Of a stretch of 64,000 bases of DNA, positions 45,318-53,760 are shown piece after piece (the first letter of the stretch is position 1; each line of letters begins with the position of its first letter). The notes under the pieces were generated by a model. That model was not told where the DNA came from. It made no database searches and worked only from the letters and a program-made list of their open reading frames with translations. The position numbers and the translations under genes were made by a program. The stretch is from positions 110,899 to 174,898 of the forward strand of contig NZ_WPHG01000007.1 in NCBI RefSeq assembly GCF_009742725.1. Direction: 5' to 3'. The DNA comes from Nitratireductor arenosus (GTDB lineage: Bacteria; Pseudomonadota; Alphaproteobacteria; Rhizobiales; Rhizobiaceae).

Positions 45318-47405
45318 TCAGTTGCGGCCGATCAAAATGTCGCCGAAGCGCATGACCTGCGCGACATAGCCCGGCGGCACGATGGTGGTGGAATTGTGCT
45401 GGATCACGACGGCGGGGCCCGAAACGCGATCGCCGGCGAGCAGCTTCTCGCGCTGGTAGCGCGGCGTGTCGTGCGCCTGGCCGTCATCGAATACGGTGCG
45501 CCGGCTGTAGAGCCGCGCCTCGTCGGGGTTTTCGCGGCCGCCATGGGCGAGTTCCGGCAGGGCCAGCGTCTCGACCGCGACAGTCGCCACCAGCCGCAAG
45601 GTGATCAGTTCGCAAGCCTGGTCGCGGAAGGCATGGCCGTAGATCTTTTTGTGCTCGTCGTAGAAGCTGTCGATGATCGTCCTGGCATTGCCGGCATCGA
45701 CCGTGCCGTCGGGCATCGCGGCACGCAGCTCGAAGCCCTGGCCGACATAGCGGCACTCGGCGATACGCTGAAAACGTCGCGCCTCGCGCGGAATGCCGTC
45801 GGCGTCGAGTTGCTGGTGCGCCTGTTCCATCAGGCCGTCCAACGCATCGTTGACGGTCTTGAAATCGGCATCGCTGGCGTTGTCGAGCACCATCAGCAGC
45901 GGATGGGTGTATTCATACTGCAGATCGGTCACCAGCAGCCCGGTCGCCGCGGTGATGCCCGGCTGAACCGGCGAGATGATATCCTTGGCGTGGATCGCCT
46001 CGGCGAGCGAGACGGCGTGCAGCGGACCGGCGCCGCCGAAGCCCATCAAGGTGAAATTGCGCGGATCGACACCCTTGGCCATCGAATTGGCGTTGATGGC
46101 GAGCGCCATGTTGTTGTTGACGATTTTCAGAATGCCGAGCGCGGCATCGTCGAGCGACAGGCCGAGCGGCCCTGCGATGTGATCGCGGATCGCGGTTTCC
46201 GACAGCGCGGCGTCGATCTTGATGTCGCCGCCGAGGAACTGTTCCGGGTCGAGCCGTCCCAGCACGACCTGCGCGTCGGTGACCGTCGGTTCGGTGCCCC
46301 CCTTGCCGTAGCAGGCCGGTCCCGGCACGGCGCCGGCCGAGCGCGGCCCGACGCGGAACGCCCCGCCCGGATCGAGATAGGCGATCGAGCCGCCGCCGGC
46401 GCCGATCGCGTCGATGTCGATCATCGGCACCAGCACGGGCAGCAGCCCCACTTCGGTGTCGCGCGGATTCTTGATCCGCAAATCGCCGTCCTGGATGACG
46501 CCGATATCGGCCGACGTGCCACCGATATCGATGGTGATGATGTTGGACTTGCCGCAATTGTCGCCCGTCCAGCGCCCGCCGATCACGCCGCCCGCCGGCC
46601 CAGACATCAACAGACCGATCGGCAATTCGCTCGATTTCTCGACCGTGGTGATGCCGCCGTTGGATTGCATGATGCGAATGATGCCGCCGACGCCCGCGGC
46701 CCGCAACCGCCCTTCCAGCTTGCGCAGATAGGCCGAGGTCTTCGGCCCGATATAGGCATTCATCGCCGTCGAGGAGAAGCGCTCGTACTCGCGGATCGAG
46801 TTGACCACCTCTGAGGAGCAGCACACATAGGTGTCCGGCAGAACGGAACTCACGATCTCCTTGGCGCGCTGCTCGTGCTCGTCATTGAGGAAGGAGAACA
46901 GGAAGCCGATGATGACGGCGTCCATGCCGCGCTTGGCGAAGAGTTCGGCCGCCTGCTTCACCTCGTCCTCGGCAAGCGGCACCTCGATGCGACCGTCGGG
47001 CGGGAGGATGCGCTCGGTCACGACGAGGCGGTCGCGCCGCTTGACGAGGGGCTTGGACTGCCACGGCACGTCGAACTGGAGCGAGAAATTGTGCGGGCGC
47101 TTGTGGCGGCCCATATGCATGATGTCGCGGAAACCGCGGGTGGTGATCATCCCGACCCTGGCGCCGCCGCGCTCGATGACGAGGTTGGTGGCAACGGTCG
47201 TGCCGTGAAACACCGCATCGATGGCGCCCGGCTCGACGCCGGCCATCTCGCAGACATTGAGTATGCCCTGCACGACGCCTTCGGACTGGTCATGCGGCGT
47301 GCTCGACACCTTGGTGACCACGACCGACTGCTCGCCGCCGGCGTCGGAACGCTCCAGGATGATGTCGGTAAAGGTACCGCCGACATCGACACCGACGCGG
47401 ATCAT
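45318..47405 (-). CDS. hyuA: Hydantoinase A/oxoprolinase family protein (copy 3)
   Basis: A 695-residue HyuA. The phosphate loop GVDVGGTFTD lies at 4-13. HGTTVATNLVIERGGARVG, MQSNGGITTVE, LMSGPAAGVIGG and IDIGGTSADIGV follow in family order. The ATG at 47405 lies 8 bases after GGGAGG and is preferred over the GTG three codons upstream. It is divergent from a LysR gene, with a promoter and a palindrome in the spacer. Together with the N-carbamoylsarcosine-amidase-like gene just beyond, it could form an N-methylhydantoin (creatinine) route; this is inference. Confidence 0.92.
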   Translation of the reverse strand: MIRVGVDVGGTFTDIILERSDAGGEQSVVVTKVSSTPHDQSEGVVQGILNVCEMAGVEPGAIDAVFHGTTVATNLVIERGGARVGMITTRGFRDIMHMGRHKRPHNFSLQFDVPWQSKPLVKRRDRLVVTERILPPDGRIEVPLAEDEVKQAAELFAKRGMDAVIIGFLFSFLNDEHEQRAKEIVSSVLPDTYVCCSSEVVNSIREYERFSSTAMNAYIGPKTSAYLRKLEGRLRAAGVGGIIRIMQSNGGITTVEKSSELPIGLLMSGPAGGVIGGRWTGDNCGKSNIITIDIGGTSADIGVIQDGDLRIKNPRDTEVGLLPVLVPMIDIDAIGAGGGSIAYLDPGGAFRVGPRSAGAVPGPACYGKGGTEPTVTDAQVVLGRLDPEQFLGGDIKIDAALSETAIRDHIAGPLGLSLDDAALGILKIVNNNMALAINANSMAKGVDPRNFTLMGFGGAGPLHAVSLAEAIHAKDIISPVQPGITAATGLLVTDLQYEYTHPLLMVLDNASDADFKTVNDALDGLMEQAHQQLDADGIPREARRFQRIAECRYVGQGFELRAAMPDGTVDAGNARTIIDSFYDEHKKIYGHAFRDQACELITLRLVATVAVETLALPELAHGGRENPDEARLYSRRTVFDDGQAHDTPRYQREKLLAGDRVSGPAVVIQHNSTTIVPPGYVAQVMRFGDILIGRN

Positions 47406-47635
47406 GACAGCCACCTCCCGGCGCTCGAATATGGCCGGGCGGGGCGCCCGCGAAAGCGCGGCGCCACCGGCTTATGACCGGGCAGCGCGGAGCGGATGGC
47501 GCCGCCTCGGCGGCGGGGCGCTGCGACTATCGCGGCGCCCGATACGGCACGGATTCGTGGCATTCGAGAAAAAACGCCCCCACTGAGTTGTTCACCTCGG
47601 CGACCTCTGCGGCCGCTCTTTGATTGATTGATCGG

Positions 47636-47664
47636 ATAGTAGACATCGAAAATCTGCATGTTAA
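47636..47664 (-). promoter_or_regulatory. Promoter of hyuA-hyuB (copy 3)
   Basis: On the minus strand TTAACA (47659-47664) and TACTAT (47636-47641) are separated by exactly 17 bp, giving a start of transcription near 47629. The LysR-type palindrome at 47683-47703 is then centred about 64 bp upstream of that start. This is the usual position of the LysR recognition site at an activated promoter. Confidence 0.5.
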
Positions 47665-47682
47665 ATAATGATTTCGCAATGA

Positions 47683-47703
47683 TTGATACGATGGCGTTAT
47701 CAA
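47683..47703. promoter_or_regulatory. LysR-type operator palindrome TTGATA-N9-TATCAA
   Basis: Exact 6-base arms with 9-base spacer and a T-N11-A core lie directly before the GTG of the LysR gene. The position suits both activation of the divergent hyuA and autorepression. The same arms and spacing occur at 33483-33503, and a one-base variant (TTGATG-N9-CATCAA) at 49447-49467. Confidence 0.7.
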
Positions 47704-47704
47704 A

Positions 47705-48613
47705 GTGCATTATGATCTGAAGCATCTGTCCACCTTTGTGGCCGTGGCCGAAGAGCTGAATTTCCACCGTGCTGCCGAACGCCTGGGCATGGCGCAACCC
47801 GCGGTCAGCCGGCTGGTTCAGGAACTCGAAGACCGGCTCGGCGTGAAGCTTCTGGAACGCACCACGCGCAAGGTGATGCTGACGGAAACCGGGCGCTATC
47901 TGCTGGAGGAAGCCCAGGATGTTCTCGACCGCCTGGACGTTGCCGAAAGCACGGTGCGGCTGCTTGCCTCCGGCACCAAGGCGATCCTGCGCATCGGCTA
48001 CACGACCATTACCGGCCACTCTCTGGTGCCGAAGATCGCCCGCGAATTCCGGCTCGAGAACCCCGAAGTGCGCCTCGAGCTCACCTACCTGACCTCGCCG
48101 GTCCAGCGCGACCGGATCCTGCAGGACGAAATCGATCTGGGTTTCATCGAGGGCTCGTTCTTGAGTTCGGAGATCGAGTCGCGCGCGGTCGCGCGCCATT
48201 CGCTGGTCGCGCTTCTGCCGCCCGGCCATCCCCTGGCCGCCAAGGACGCGCTGACCGTCGCCGACCTCGCCCGCGAGGCGTTGATCCTGGGCACCAACGC
48301 CGAGTGGCCGACCTTCCGGCGGATCGTCGTCGATATGTTCCAGAATCACGGTCAGGTGCTGACGGTCGGCCAGGAAGCCTCCAGCCTGACCGGCATTCTC
48401 GGTCTGGTCACCGCCGGCGTCGGCATCACCGTGTTCTGCGGTATGCCGAGCTTTTGCGGCCCGGAGGTGCTGACGGTGCGCCCGATCGCCACCGACACGC
48501 CGACCGAGGTGGAAACCCACCTCGCCTGGCGACGCTCCAATTTGACGGCGGCCATGAAGCGTTTCGTGGAAACCAGCCAGTGCGTCGGCGCGAATTACCG
48601 CAGCATCGTGTGA
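47705..48613 (+). CDS. LysR family transcriptional regulator
   Basis: A 302-residue LysR protein. The DNA-binding part is HLSTFVAVAEELNFHRAAERLGMAQPAVSRLVQELEDRLG (residues about 7-46) and the effector domain follows. The GTG at 47705 is the only start near the conserved N-terminus. Its DNA-binding segment resembles that of the second LysR at 49,490 (shared pattern AEEL-F-R-AERLG--Q-A-SR), in line with the near-identical palindromes in front of both. It is the likely regulator of hyuA-hyuB copy 3 and perhaps of the imidase-like operon. Confidence 0.92.
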   Translation: MHYDLKHLSTFVAVAEELNFHRAAERLGMAQPAVSRLVQELEDRLGVKLLERTTRKVMLTETGRYLLEEAQDVLDRLDVAESTVRLLASGTKAILRIGYTTITGHSLVPKIAREFRLENPEVRLELTYLTSPVQRDRILQDEIDLGFIEGSFLSSEIESRAVARHSLVALLPPGHPLAAKDALTVADLAREALILGTNAEWPTFRRIVVDMFQNHGQVLTVGQEASSLTGILGLVTAGVGITVFCGMPSFCGPEVLTVRPIATDTPTEVETHLAWRRSNLTAAMKRFVETSQCVGANYRSIV

Positions 48614-48635
48614 GGCAGACGCGGCGCAGCCCAAT

Positions 48636-49358
48636 CTATTCGGCGGCCGCGCGGGCGCCATCGACCGTTTCCAGATAGGCCGCGCATTCGTCGGCCGAGT
48701 GTACGTCGGCGAACTTGGCGTCGATGTCGTAGAGGTTCCACGCCACCGCGCCGGGCACGCGGTCGCCGATGCAGTCGCGCACGGCGATGGTGCGAAACCC
48801 CTCCGCCAACCCGTCGCAGATCGTGGTGCGCACGCAGGCCGTGGCCGTAACGCCGGTGACCAGGATGGTGTCGACACCCGCCGCCCGCAAAATACCGGCG
48901 AGCGGCGTGCCGTGGAAGGCGCTGGCGCGCTTCTTGAGCAAAGTGTGCTCGCCGTCGACCGGGGCGATGCGCGAATCGATCGCCCACAATTCCGTGTCGG
49001 CCATCGACACCACCTCGATCGGGATCTTGCAGTGCCACAGCCCCATATCGGTGAAGGGGGCGTCGCGGTCGGTGATCTCGTAGGCCGTGGTCACATGGAT
49101 GACCGGATGGCCGTTGGCGCGGCAGGCCGCCAGCAGCTTTTGCATGCCGGGGATGATTTCCGCGTCCATGACCTGCTGGTCGCAGGTGAAGGGATTGCCG
49201 GGCCGGGTCCAGGCATTGGCCAGGTCGACGCTGACCAGCGCCGGGCGCCGGCCGAAGCCGATGCGGCGTTGAAAACCGCGCTCCTGATAGATGCGCGTCG
49301 ACGCCTCGAAGGCGGCACGCAACATCTTTTCGAGTTTTCCATCGTCAAGCTGGTCCAT
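48636..49358 (-). CDS. N-carbamoylsarcosine amidase-like cysteine hydrolase
   Basis: A 240-residue isochorismatase-fold amidase. D45 (VSVDLANAW), K143 (TLLKKRASAFHGTPL) and C175 (VTGVTATACVRTTICDGL) form the triad, and the CSH-type segments around them resemble N-carbamoylsarcosine amidohydrolase. The product would be sarcosine or a similar amine plus CO2 and ammonia. It is separated from hyuA-hyuB copy 3 only by a LysR gene and is divergent from a second LysR. The stop faces the end of the first LysR gene (22-bp gap). Confidence 0.9.
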   Translation of the reverse strand: MDQLDDGKLEKMLRAAFEASTRIYQERGFQRRIGFGRRPALVSVDLANAWTRPGNPFTCDQQVMDAEIIPGMQKLLAACRANGHPVIHVTTAYEITDRDAPFTDMGLWHCKIPIEVVSMADTELWAIDSRIAPVDGEHTLLKKRASAFHGTPLAGILRAAGVDTILVTGVTATACVRTTICDGLAEGFRTIAVRDCIGDRVPGAVAWNLYDIDAKFADVHSADECAAYLETVDGARAAAE

Positions 49359-49446
49359 TGTGGCGCTCCTTCAGTCGAAAGCGATTTAAACGGTCCAGCA
49401 GTATCGCGCCGCCGTTGCCCGTGCGGAACTGGCATTGATACCTTTA

Positions 49447-49467
49447 TTGATGTACCTTGTGCATCAA
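49447..49467. promoter_or_regulatory. LysR-type operator palindrome TTGATG-N9-CATCAA
   Basis: This 21-bp inverted repeat has exact 6-base arms, extended to 8 of 9 matching bases. It lies between the divergent amidase and LysR genes. On the minus strand a possible promoter TTCCGC (49423-49428) and GATACT (49400-49405) with 17-bp spacing puts the palindrome about 64 bp upstream of the start of transcription. That is the same geometry as at hyuA copy 3. Confidence 0.6.
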
Positions 49468-49489
49468 TCGTCCACACAGAGCTGGCACC

Positions 49490-50419
49490 ATGGACGAACA
49501 TCCGGGCCTTGATCTCGCGCACTCCTTTCTGATCGCGGCGGAGGAACTCAGCTTCCGGCGCACGGCCGAACGGCTGGGTATCGACCAGTCCGCGCTCAGC
49601 CGGCGGATCGCCAAGCTGGAGCGCCAGCTCGGTTTCCAGCTTTTCGAGCGGACCACGCGCGAGGTGGTGCTCACGCCGGCCGGCCGCAGTTTCCACGAGG
49701 CCGGCGCTCCGATATTGGCCGGCTACGACCGCGCCGTCGCGACCGCGCGGCGCGTGGCACAGGGCAAGACCGGCCTGTTGCGCGTGGCCTACATGGCATT
49801 TGCCGCCATCGAGCTGATGCCGCGCGTGGTCAAGCGCTTCCGGGCGGCTAATCCCGCCGTCGAGCTCGCCCTGCGCTATCTGCCCACCCAGGAACAGAAG
49901 ATCGCCCTGTCGGAGGGCGAGATCGATCTCGGCTTCATGATCGGCCCGTTCGAACACTCCGATTTCGACAGCCGGCAACTGGCCTCGGACCCGCTGCATG
50001 TCTTCATGCCGCGGGGCCACCCGCTGTCGACCAAACGCACCGTCGCGCCGCGCGACCTCGCCGGCGAGGACCTGCTTTTGGGCGACATGGCCGAGTGGGC
50101 GGCCTATCGGCGCCACCTCGGCGAAAAATTCGCGCACGCCGGCGTACCGGTGGCGCCACGCCAGGAAGCCTCGAGCACGATGGCGCTTCTCGGCCTGGTC
50201 GCGGCCGGTTTCGGCGTCACCGTCTATCCCCGCCAACTGACCGGACTGACCGGCACGACGATCGTTTCGCGGCCGATCGCCGACCCCGCCTTTCACATCG
50301 AGACGGTGCTTGTGCGGCGTCGCATCGACCGCGCGGCCAGCGTGCGGCGGTTCATCGACTGCGCGCTCGACACCGTACTGCCCGCGCCCGAGGGACGCAA
50401 AAACCGCGACGGCCATTGA
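49490..50419 (+). CDS. LysR family transcriptional regulator
   Basis: A 309-residue LysR protein. HSFLIAAEELSFRRTAERLGIDQSALSRRIAKLERQLG is the DNA-binding segment (about residues 11-48), and the effector domain runs to about 295. The ATG at 49490 gives MDEHPGLDLAHSFL; an 11-residue upstream extension is unlikely because it would enter the operator region. Likely controls the divergent amidase and possibly the downstream dehydrogenase-like and amidase-like genes on its own strand. Confidence 0.92.
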   Translation: MDEHPGLDLAHSFLIAAEELSFRRTAERLGIDQSALSRRIAKLERQLGFQLFERTTREVVLTPAGRSFHEAGAPILAGYDRAVATARRVAQGKTGLLRVAYMAFAAIELMPRVVKRFRAANPAVELALRYLPTQEQKIALSEGEIDLGFMIGPFEHSDFDSRQLASDPLHVFMPRGHPLSTKRTVAPRDLAGEDLLLGDMAEWAAYRRHLGEKFAHAGVPVAPRQEASSTMALLGLVAAGFGVTVYPRQLTGLTGTTIVSRPIADPAFHIETVLVRRRIDRAASVRRFIDCALDTVLPAPEGRKNRDGH

Positions 50420-50514
50420 CGCGGCGTCGCGTTTGCGACCTGATTAAGGTGGACGCGGATGCTTCGGCCCCATCGGCGATCATGAGCAAAATCGTGACGA
50501 TCGTGGAGACGAAG

Positions 50515-51528
50515 ATGGAAAACTGGGCCAACCGCAAGACGCTGATCCTGGGCCGCAGCGAGATGATCGGGCTTTTGAGCCCGGCCGAATACAATCAATG
50601 CGTTGAACAGGCCTATCGCATGCATGGCGAAGGCCGCTTCTACATGGACCCCAAGGGCCATATCGTGCTCGACCGGTTCGCCGGCGAATGGGAGGCGATG
50701 CCGTCCTATATCGAGGAACCGCACGCGGCGGCCTGCAAATGGGTGTCGATCCGCGAGCAGAACCGCGAGCGCTACAACCTGCCGACGGTGTTTTCGATCC
50801 TGATCTACACAGAGCCGGAAACCGGTTTTCCGCTGGCGATCGTCGACGGCTCCTACCATACGGTGATGCGCACCGGCTCGGCCGGCGCGGTGTCGGCCAA
50901 ATGGATGGCGCGCCCGGACTCCAAGACGCTCGCCATCGTCGGCGCCGGCCATATGGCCGAAGGCGCGCTCGCCACCTGCAACGAGGTGTTCGACTGGTCG
51001 GAGGTGCGGGTTTGGAGCCGCAGCCAGGCGACGCTCGACCGGTTCGTGCACGAGCAGCAGCCCAAATATGACGGTTTCACGATCCGCACCTCCACCGATC
51101 CGGAAGAGGTCGTGCGCGGGGCCGACGTGATCGTCACGCTGACGCCTGCGCGTACGCCGATCATCAAGGCCGACTGGGTGTCGCCCGGCACCCACATCGC
51201 AGCGGTCGGCGCCGACAAGGCCGGCGACCAGGAACTGGAGGGCAGGCTGCTGACCAAAGCGCGGATCTTCGTCGACGACATCCGCCAGTGCCGCACCGAC
51301 GGCGAGATCAACGTGCCGCTTTCCGAAGGCCTGATCACCGAGGCCGACATTGCCGGCGAAATCGGCGAGGTGGTCACCGGACGCAAGGCGGGAAGGACGT
51401 CCGACGACGAGATTACTATCTTCGATTCCACCGGCATCGCGCTGCAGGATTCAGCGACCGTACCGCTCGAATATCAGCGCGCCATGGAAAAGGGCGTCGG
51501 CATCGAAAAGAAGATGATCTCGACCTGA
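50515..51528 (+). CDS. Ornithine cyclodeaminase/mu-crystallin family protein
   Basis: A 337-residue Rossmann-fold protein of the ornithine cyclodeaminase/alanine dehydrogenase/ketimine reductase family. LAIVDGSYHTVMRTGSAGAVSAKWMARPDSKTLAIVGAGHMAEGAL holds the catalytic Arg/Thr region and the NAD motif GAGHMAEG. TPARTPIIKADWVSPGTHIAAVGAD is the typical later segment. The ATG at 50515 follows GGAG; an earlier ATG at 50482 is possible. It sits 24 bp before an amidase-like gene. In a cyclic amide pathway it might reduce or deaminate the released amino acid or its cyclic imine; this is inference. Confidence 0.9.
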   Translation: MENWANRKTLILGRSEMIGLLSPAEYNQCVEQAYRMHGEGRFYMDPKGHIVLDRFAGEWEAMPSYIEEPHAAACKWVSIREQNRERYNLPTVFSILIYTEPETGFPLAIVDGSYHTVMRTGSAGAVSAKWMARPDSKTLAIVGAGHMAEGALATCNEVFDWSEVRVWSRSQATLDRFVHEQQPKYDGFTIRTSTDPEEVVRGADVIVTLTPARTPIIKADWVSPGTHIAAVGADKAGDQELEGRLLTKARIFVDDIRQCRTDGEINVPLSEGLITEADIAGEIGEVVTGRKAGRTSDDEITIFDSTGIALQDSATVPLEYQRAMEKGVGIEKKMIST

Positions 51529-51552
51529 TCCGGAAGCCAGGACAACGCGACA

Positions 51553-52164
51553 ATGACCAACACCGACATTTACGCGCGGCAGAGCTTCGGCCAGTCGACC
51601 GGTCTCGGCAACAGGCCGGCCCTGCTCGTCATCGACTTCGTCAACGGCTTCAACGATCCCGAAATCCTCGGCGGCGGCAATATCGATGCCGCCGTCAAGG
51701 CGACCGTTCCCCTGCTTGCCCATGCACGGGCGCGCGGCGTGCCCGTCATTTTCACCCGCATCGTCTATGCCGAGGACGGCAGCGATGCCGGGTTGTGGTG
51801 CGAAAAGGTTCCGCGGTTGCGCGAGCTCACCGAAACCGCGGCGGCAAGCCAGGTGGTCGGCGAACTCGCGCCGCAAGGGGGCGAACTGATCATCCGCAAG
51901 ACCCAGGCCTCGGCCTTCTTCGATACCACGCTGGCAGCGCAGCTCGCCTATCGCGGTATCGATTCGCTGGTCATGGTGGGCTGCACCACCAGCGGCTGCG
52001 TGCGCGCCAGCGCAATCGACGCAATGAGCAACAATATCCGTTCGGTCGTGGTGTCGGACTGCGTCGGCGACCGCGCGCTTGAACCGCATGCGGCCAATCT
52101 GTTCGACATCGGCCAGAAATATGCCGACCTGATGAGCGCCGAGCAGGTGATGTCCATCCTGTAA
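51553..52164 (+). CDS. Isochorismatase-fold amidase (N-carbamoylsarcosine/maleamate amidase-like)
   Basis: A 203-residue cysteine hydrolase with a full triad: D28 (LLVIDFVNGF), K116 (IIRKTQASAFFDTTL) and C149 (VGCTTSGCVRASAIDA). The FNDPEILGGGNIDAAV segment is typical of the N-carbamoylsarcosine amidase and maleamate amidohydrolase branch. It follows the cyclodeaminase-like gene closely on the same strand. It is the most complete candidate in the window for half-amide or ureido hydrolysis. Confidence 0.9.
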   Translation: MTNTDIYARQSFGQSTGLGNRPALLVIDFVNGFNDPEILGGGNIDAAVKATVPLLAHARARGVPVIFTRIVYAEDGSDAGLWCEKVPRLRELTETAAASQVVGELAPQGGELIIRKTQASAFFDTTLAAQLAYRGIDSLVMVGCTTSGCVRASAIDAMSNNIRSVVVSDCVGDRALEPHAANLFDIGQKYADLMSAEQVMSIL

Positions 52165-52438
52165 CGAACCCGTGCCGGCGGCATTCGGCTCGGGCGGATA
52201 CGGCATCGGCGCCGCGACCGGGACGCTGCCTTTGCGCACGCCGCCTGCCGACGACATTGGGCCCGCGCCGCCGCGCGTGAGCCGATGCCTGCGGGTCCGC
52301 AGCGCCGCAGTTTCGCGAACAGACGCTGTTTCCCTTTGGGTCGTTTTATGGCAATTCTATTCGCATTGCCGCCCGACGCCGAATTTTGCACGTCGCGACC
52401 ATTGCCCGACCTGTCCGTTACCGACAAAGGACTTTGCC
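52165..52438. other. Intergenic boundary between catabolic island and core-like genes
   Basis: This spacer of 274 bp has no recognised gene or mobile-element signal. The ribosome site AAAGGA of the NYN gene lies at its right end. Confidence 0.45.
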
Positions 52439-53038
52439 ATGTTCGATCCACGCGAAAAGATCGCGCTGTTCATTGACGGTGCAAACCTCTACGCCACGTC
52501 GCGAGCGCTCGGTTTCGACATCGATTACCGCAAGCTGCTCGCCAGCTTTCACAAACGCGGCTATCTGTTGCGCGCCTATTACTACACCGCGCTGGTGGAG
52601 GACCAGGAATACTCCTCCATCAGGCCGCTGATCGACTGGCTCGACTACAACGGCTACAAGGTGGTCACCAAGCCGGCCAAGGAATTCACCGATTCCAGCG
52701 GGCGGCGCAAGATCAAGGGCAATATGGACATCGAGCTGACCATCGACGCGCTCGAGCTCGCCGATGTCGTCGACCACTACGTGATCTTTTCCGGCGACGG
52801 CGACTTCCGTACCCTTGTCGAGGCGCTGCAGCGGCGCGGCCGCAAGGTCAGCGTGGTCTCCACCATGGCCTCGCAGCCGCCGATGATCTCGGACGATTTG
52901 CGCCGGCAGGCCGATTACTTCGTCGATTTGATGACGCTGAAGGGCGATGTCGGCCGCGATCCCAGCGAGCGCCCGGCGCGCCGCGTCGAAAATGTCGACG
53001 TGGACAATCACGACGACCACCAGGACGACGACGATTGA
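52439..53038 (+). CDS. NYN domain (LabA/DUF88 family) PIN-like nuclease-fold protein
   Basis: A 199-residue protein. The NYN acidic site is readable: D13 in FIDGANLY, D97 in KGNMDIEL, and D120 and D122 in FSGDGDF. It ends in an Asp/His-rich tail (VDVDNHDDHQDDDD). The ATG at 52439 follows AAAGGA; the longer open frame upstream has no family match. NYN proteins are putative metal-dependent ribonucleases. In related bacteria this gene lies near smpB and rpoZ, which supports a core origin here. It ends 11 bp before the glycosylase gene. Confidence 0.9.
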   Translation: MFDPREKIALFIDGANLYATSRALGFDIDYRKLLASFHKRGYLLRAYYYTALVEDQEYSSIRPLIDWLDYNGYKVVTKPAKEFTDSSGRRKIKGNMDIELTIDALELADVVDHYVIFSGDGDFRTLVEALQRRGRKVSVVSTMASQPPMISDDLRRQADYFVDLMTLKGDVGRDPSERPARRVENVDVDNHDDHQDDDD

Positions 53039-53049
53039 AGCCAGCCACC

Positions 53050-53727
53050 ATGTCGGACCCCGTGCGAGCGGTCGAACCGCCCCGCAACTGTGCGCTGTGC
53101 CCACGCCTTCACGGCTTTCTTGCTGATTGGCGCGCGCGCGAGCCCGGTTGGCACAATGCACCGGTGCCGTCCTTTCTGCCGCCGCGAGGTGCTGAAACCG
53201 TACACCTGCTGATCGTCGGGCTGGCGCCCGGACTGCGCGGCGCCAACCGCACCGGCCGCCCCTTCACCGGCGACTATGCCGGCGACCTGCTCTACGCCAC
53301 GCTGAAACGGTTCGGACTGGCGCGCGGCACGTTCGAGGCGCGTCCCGACGACAGTCTGGAACTGGTGGAGACCGCGATCACCAATGCGGTGCGGTGCGTG
53401 CCGCCGGAAAACAAGCCGGTCGGGGCCGAGATCAACACCTGCCGCCAGTTCCTGGTGCCGACCATCGACGCCCTGCCCCGGCTTGAGGCTATCCTCACCC
53501 TGGGGTCGATCGCACACCAGTCGACGGTGCGCGCGCTCGGCCTGAAGATCAAGGATACGCCATTTGCCCATGGCGCGGCGTTCGACACCGGCCGGTTCCG
53601 GCTGTTTTCGAGCTATCACTGCTCGCGCTACAACACCAATACCGGCCGGCTGACGGAACAGATGTTCGTCGACGTGTTCGCAAAAGTCGCGGAGCATCTG
53701 CGCAAGCGGCGACAAGCCGCCGAATAA
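53050..53727 (+). CDS. Uracil-DNA glycosylase, type 5 (UdgB family)
   Basis: A 225-residue DNA-repair enzyme that removes uracil and related bases. Motif 1 GLAPGLRGANRTGRPFTGD is at 57-75. The iron-sulfur cysteines are C14, C17, C116 and C131, and motif 2 is SSYHCSRYNTNTG with H190. In the type 5 branch motif 1 has no Asp/Asn activator, as here. The ATG at 53050 is preferred; a TTG at 53035 overlapping the NYN stop is possible. Confidence 0.9.
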   Translation: MSDPVRAVEPPRNCALCPRLHGFLADWRAREPGWHNAPVPSFLPPRGAETVHLLIVGLAPGLRGANRTGRPFTGDYAGDLLYATLKRFGLARGTFEARPDDSLELVETAITNAVRCVPPENKPVGAEINTCRQFLVPTIDALPRLEAILTLGSIAHQSTVRALGLKIKDTPFAHGAAFDTGRFRLFSSYHCSRYNTNTGRLTEQMFVDVFAKVAEHLRKRRQAAE

Positions 53728-53760
53728 GCACCGGGCCCTACATGGGGTCGAGATCGCCGT

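Noticed and set aside
47402..48877. A 491-residue minus-strand frame opposite the LysR gene
   Set aside because: Low-complexity residues without motifs; the opposite strand encodes a clear LysR protein. GC-rich third positions create such long frames throughout the window.
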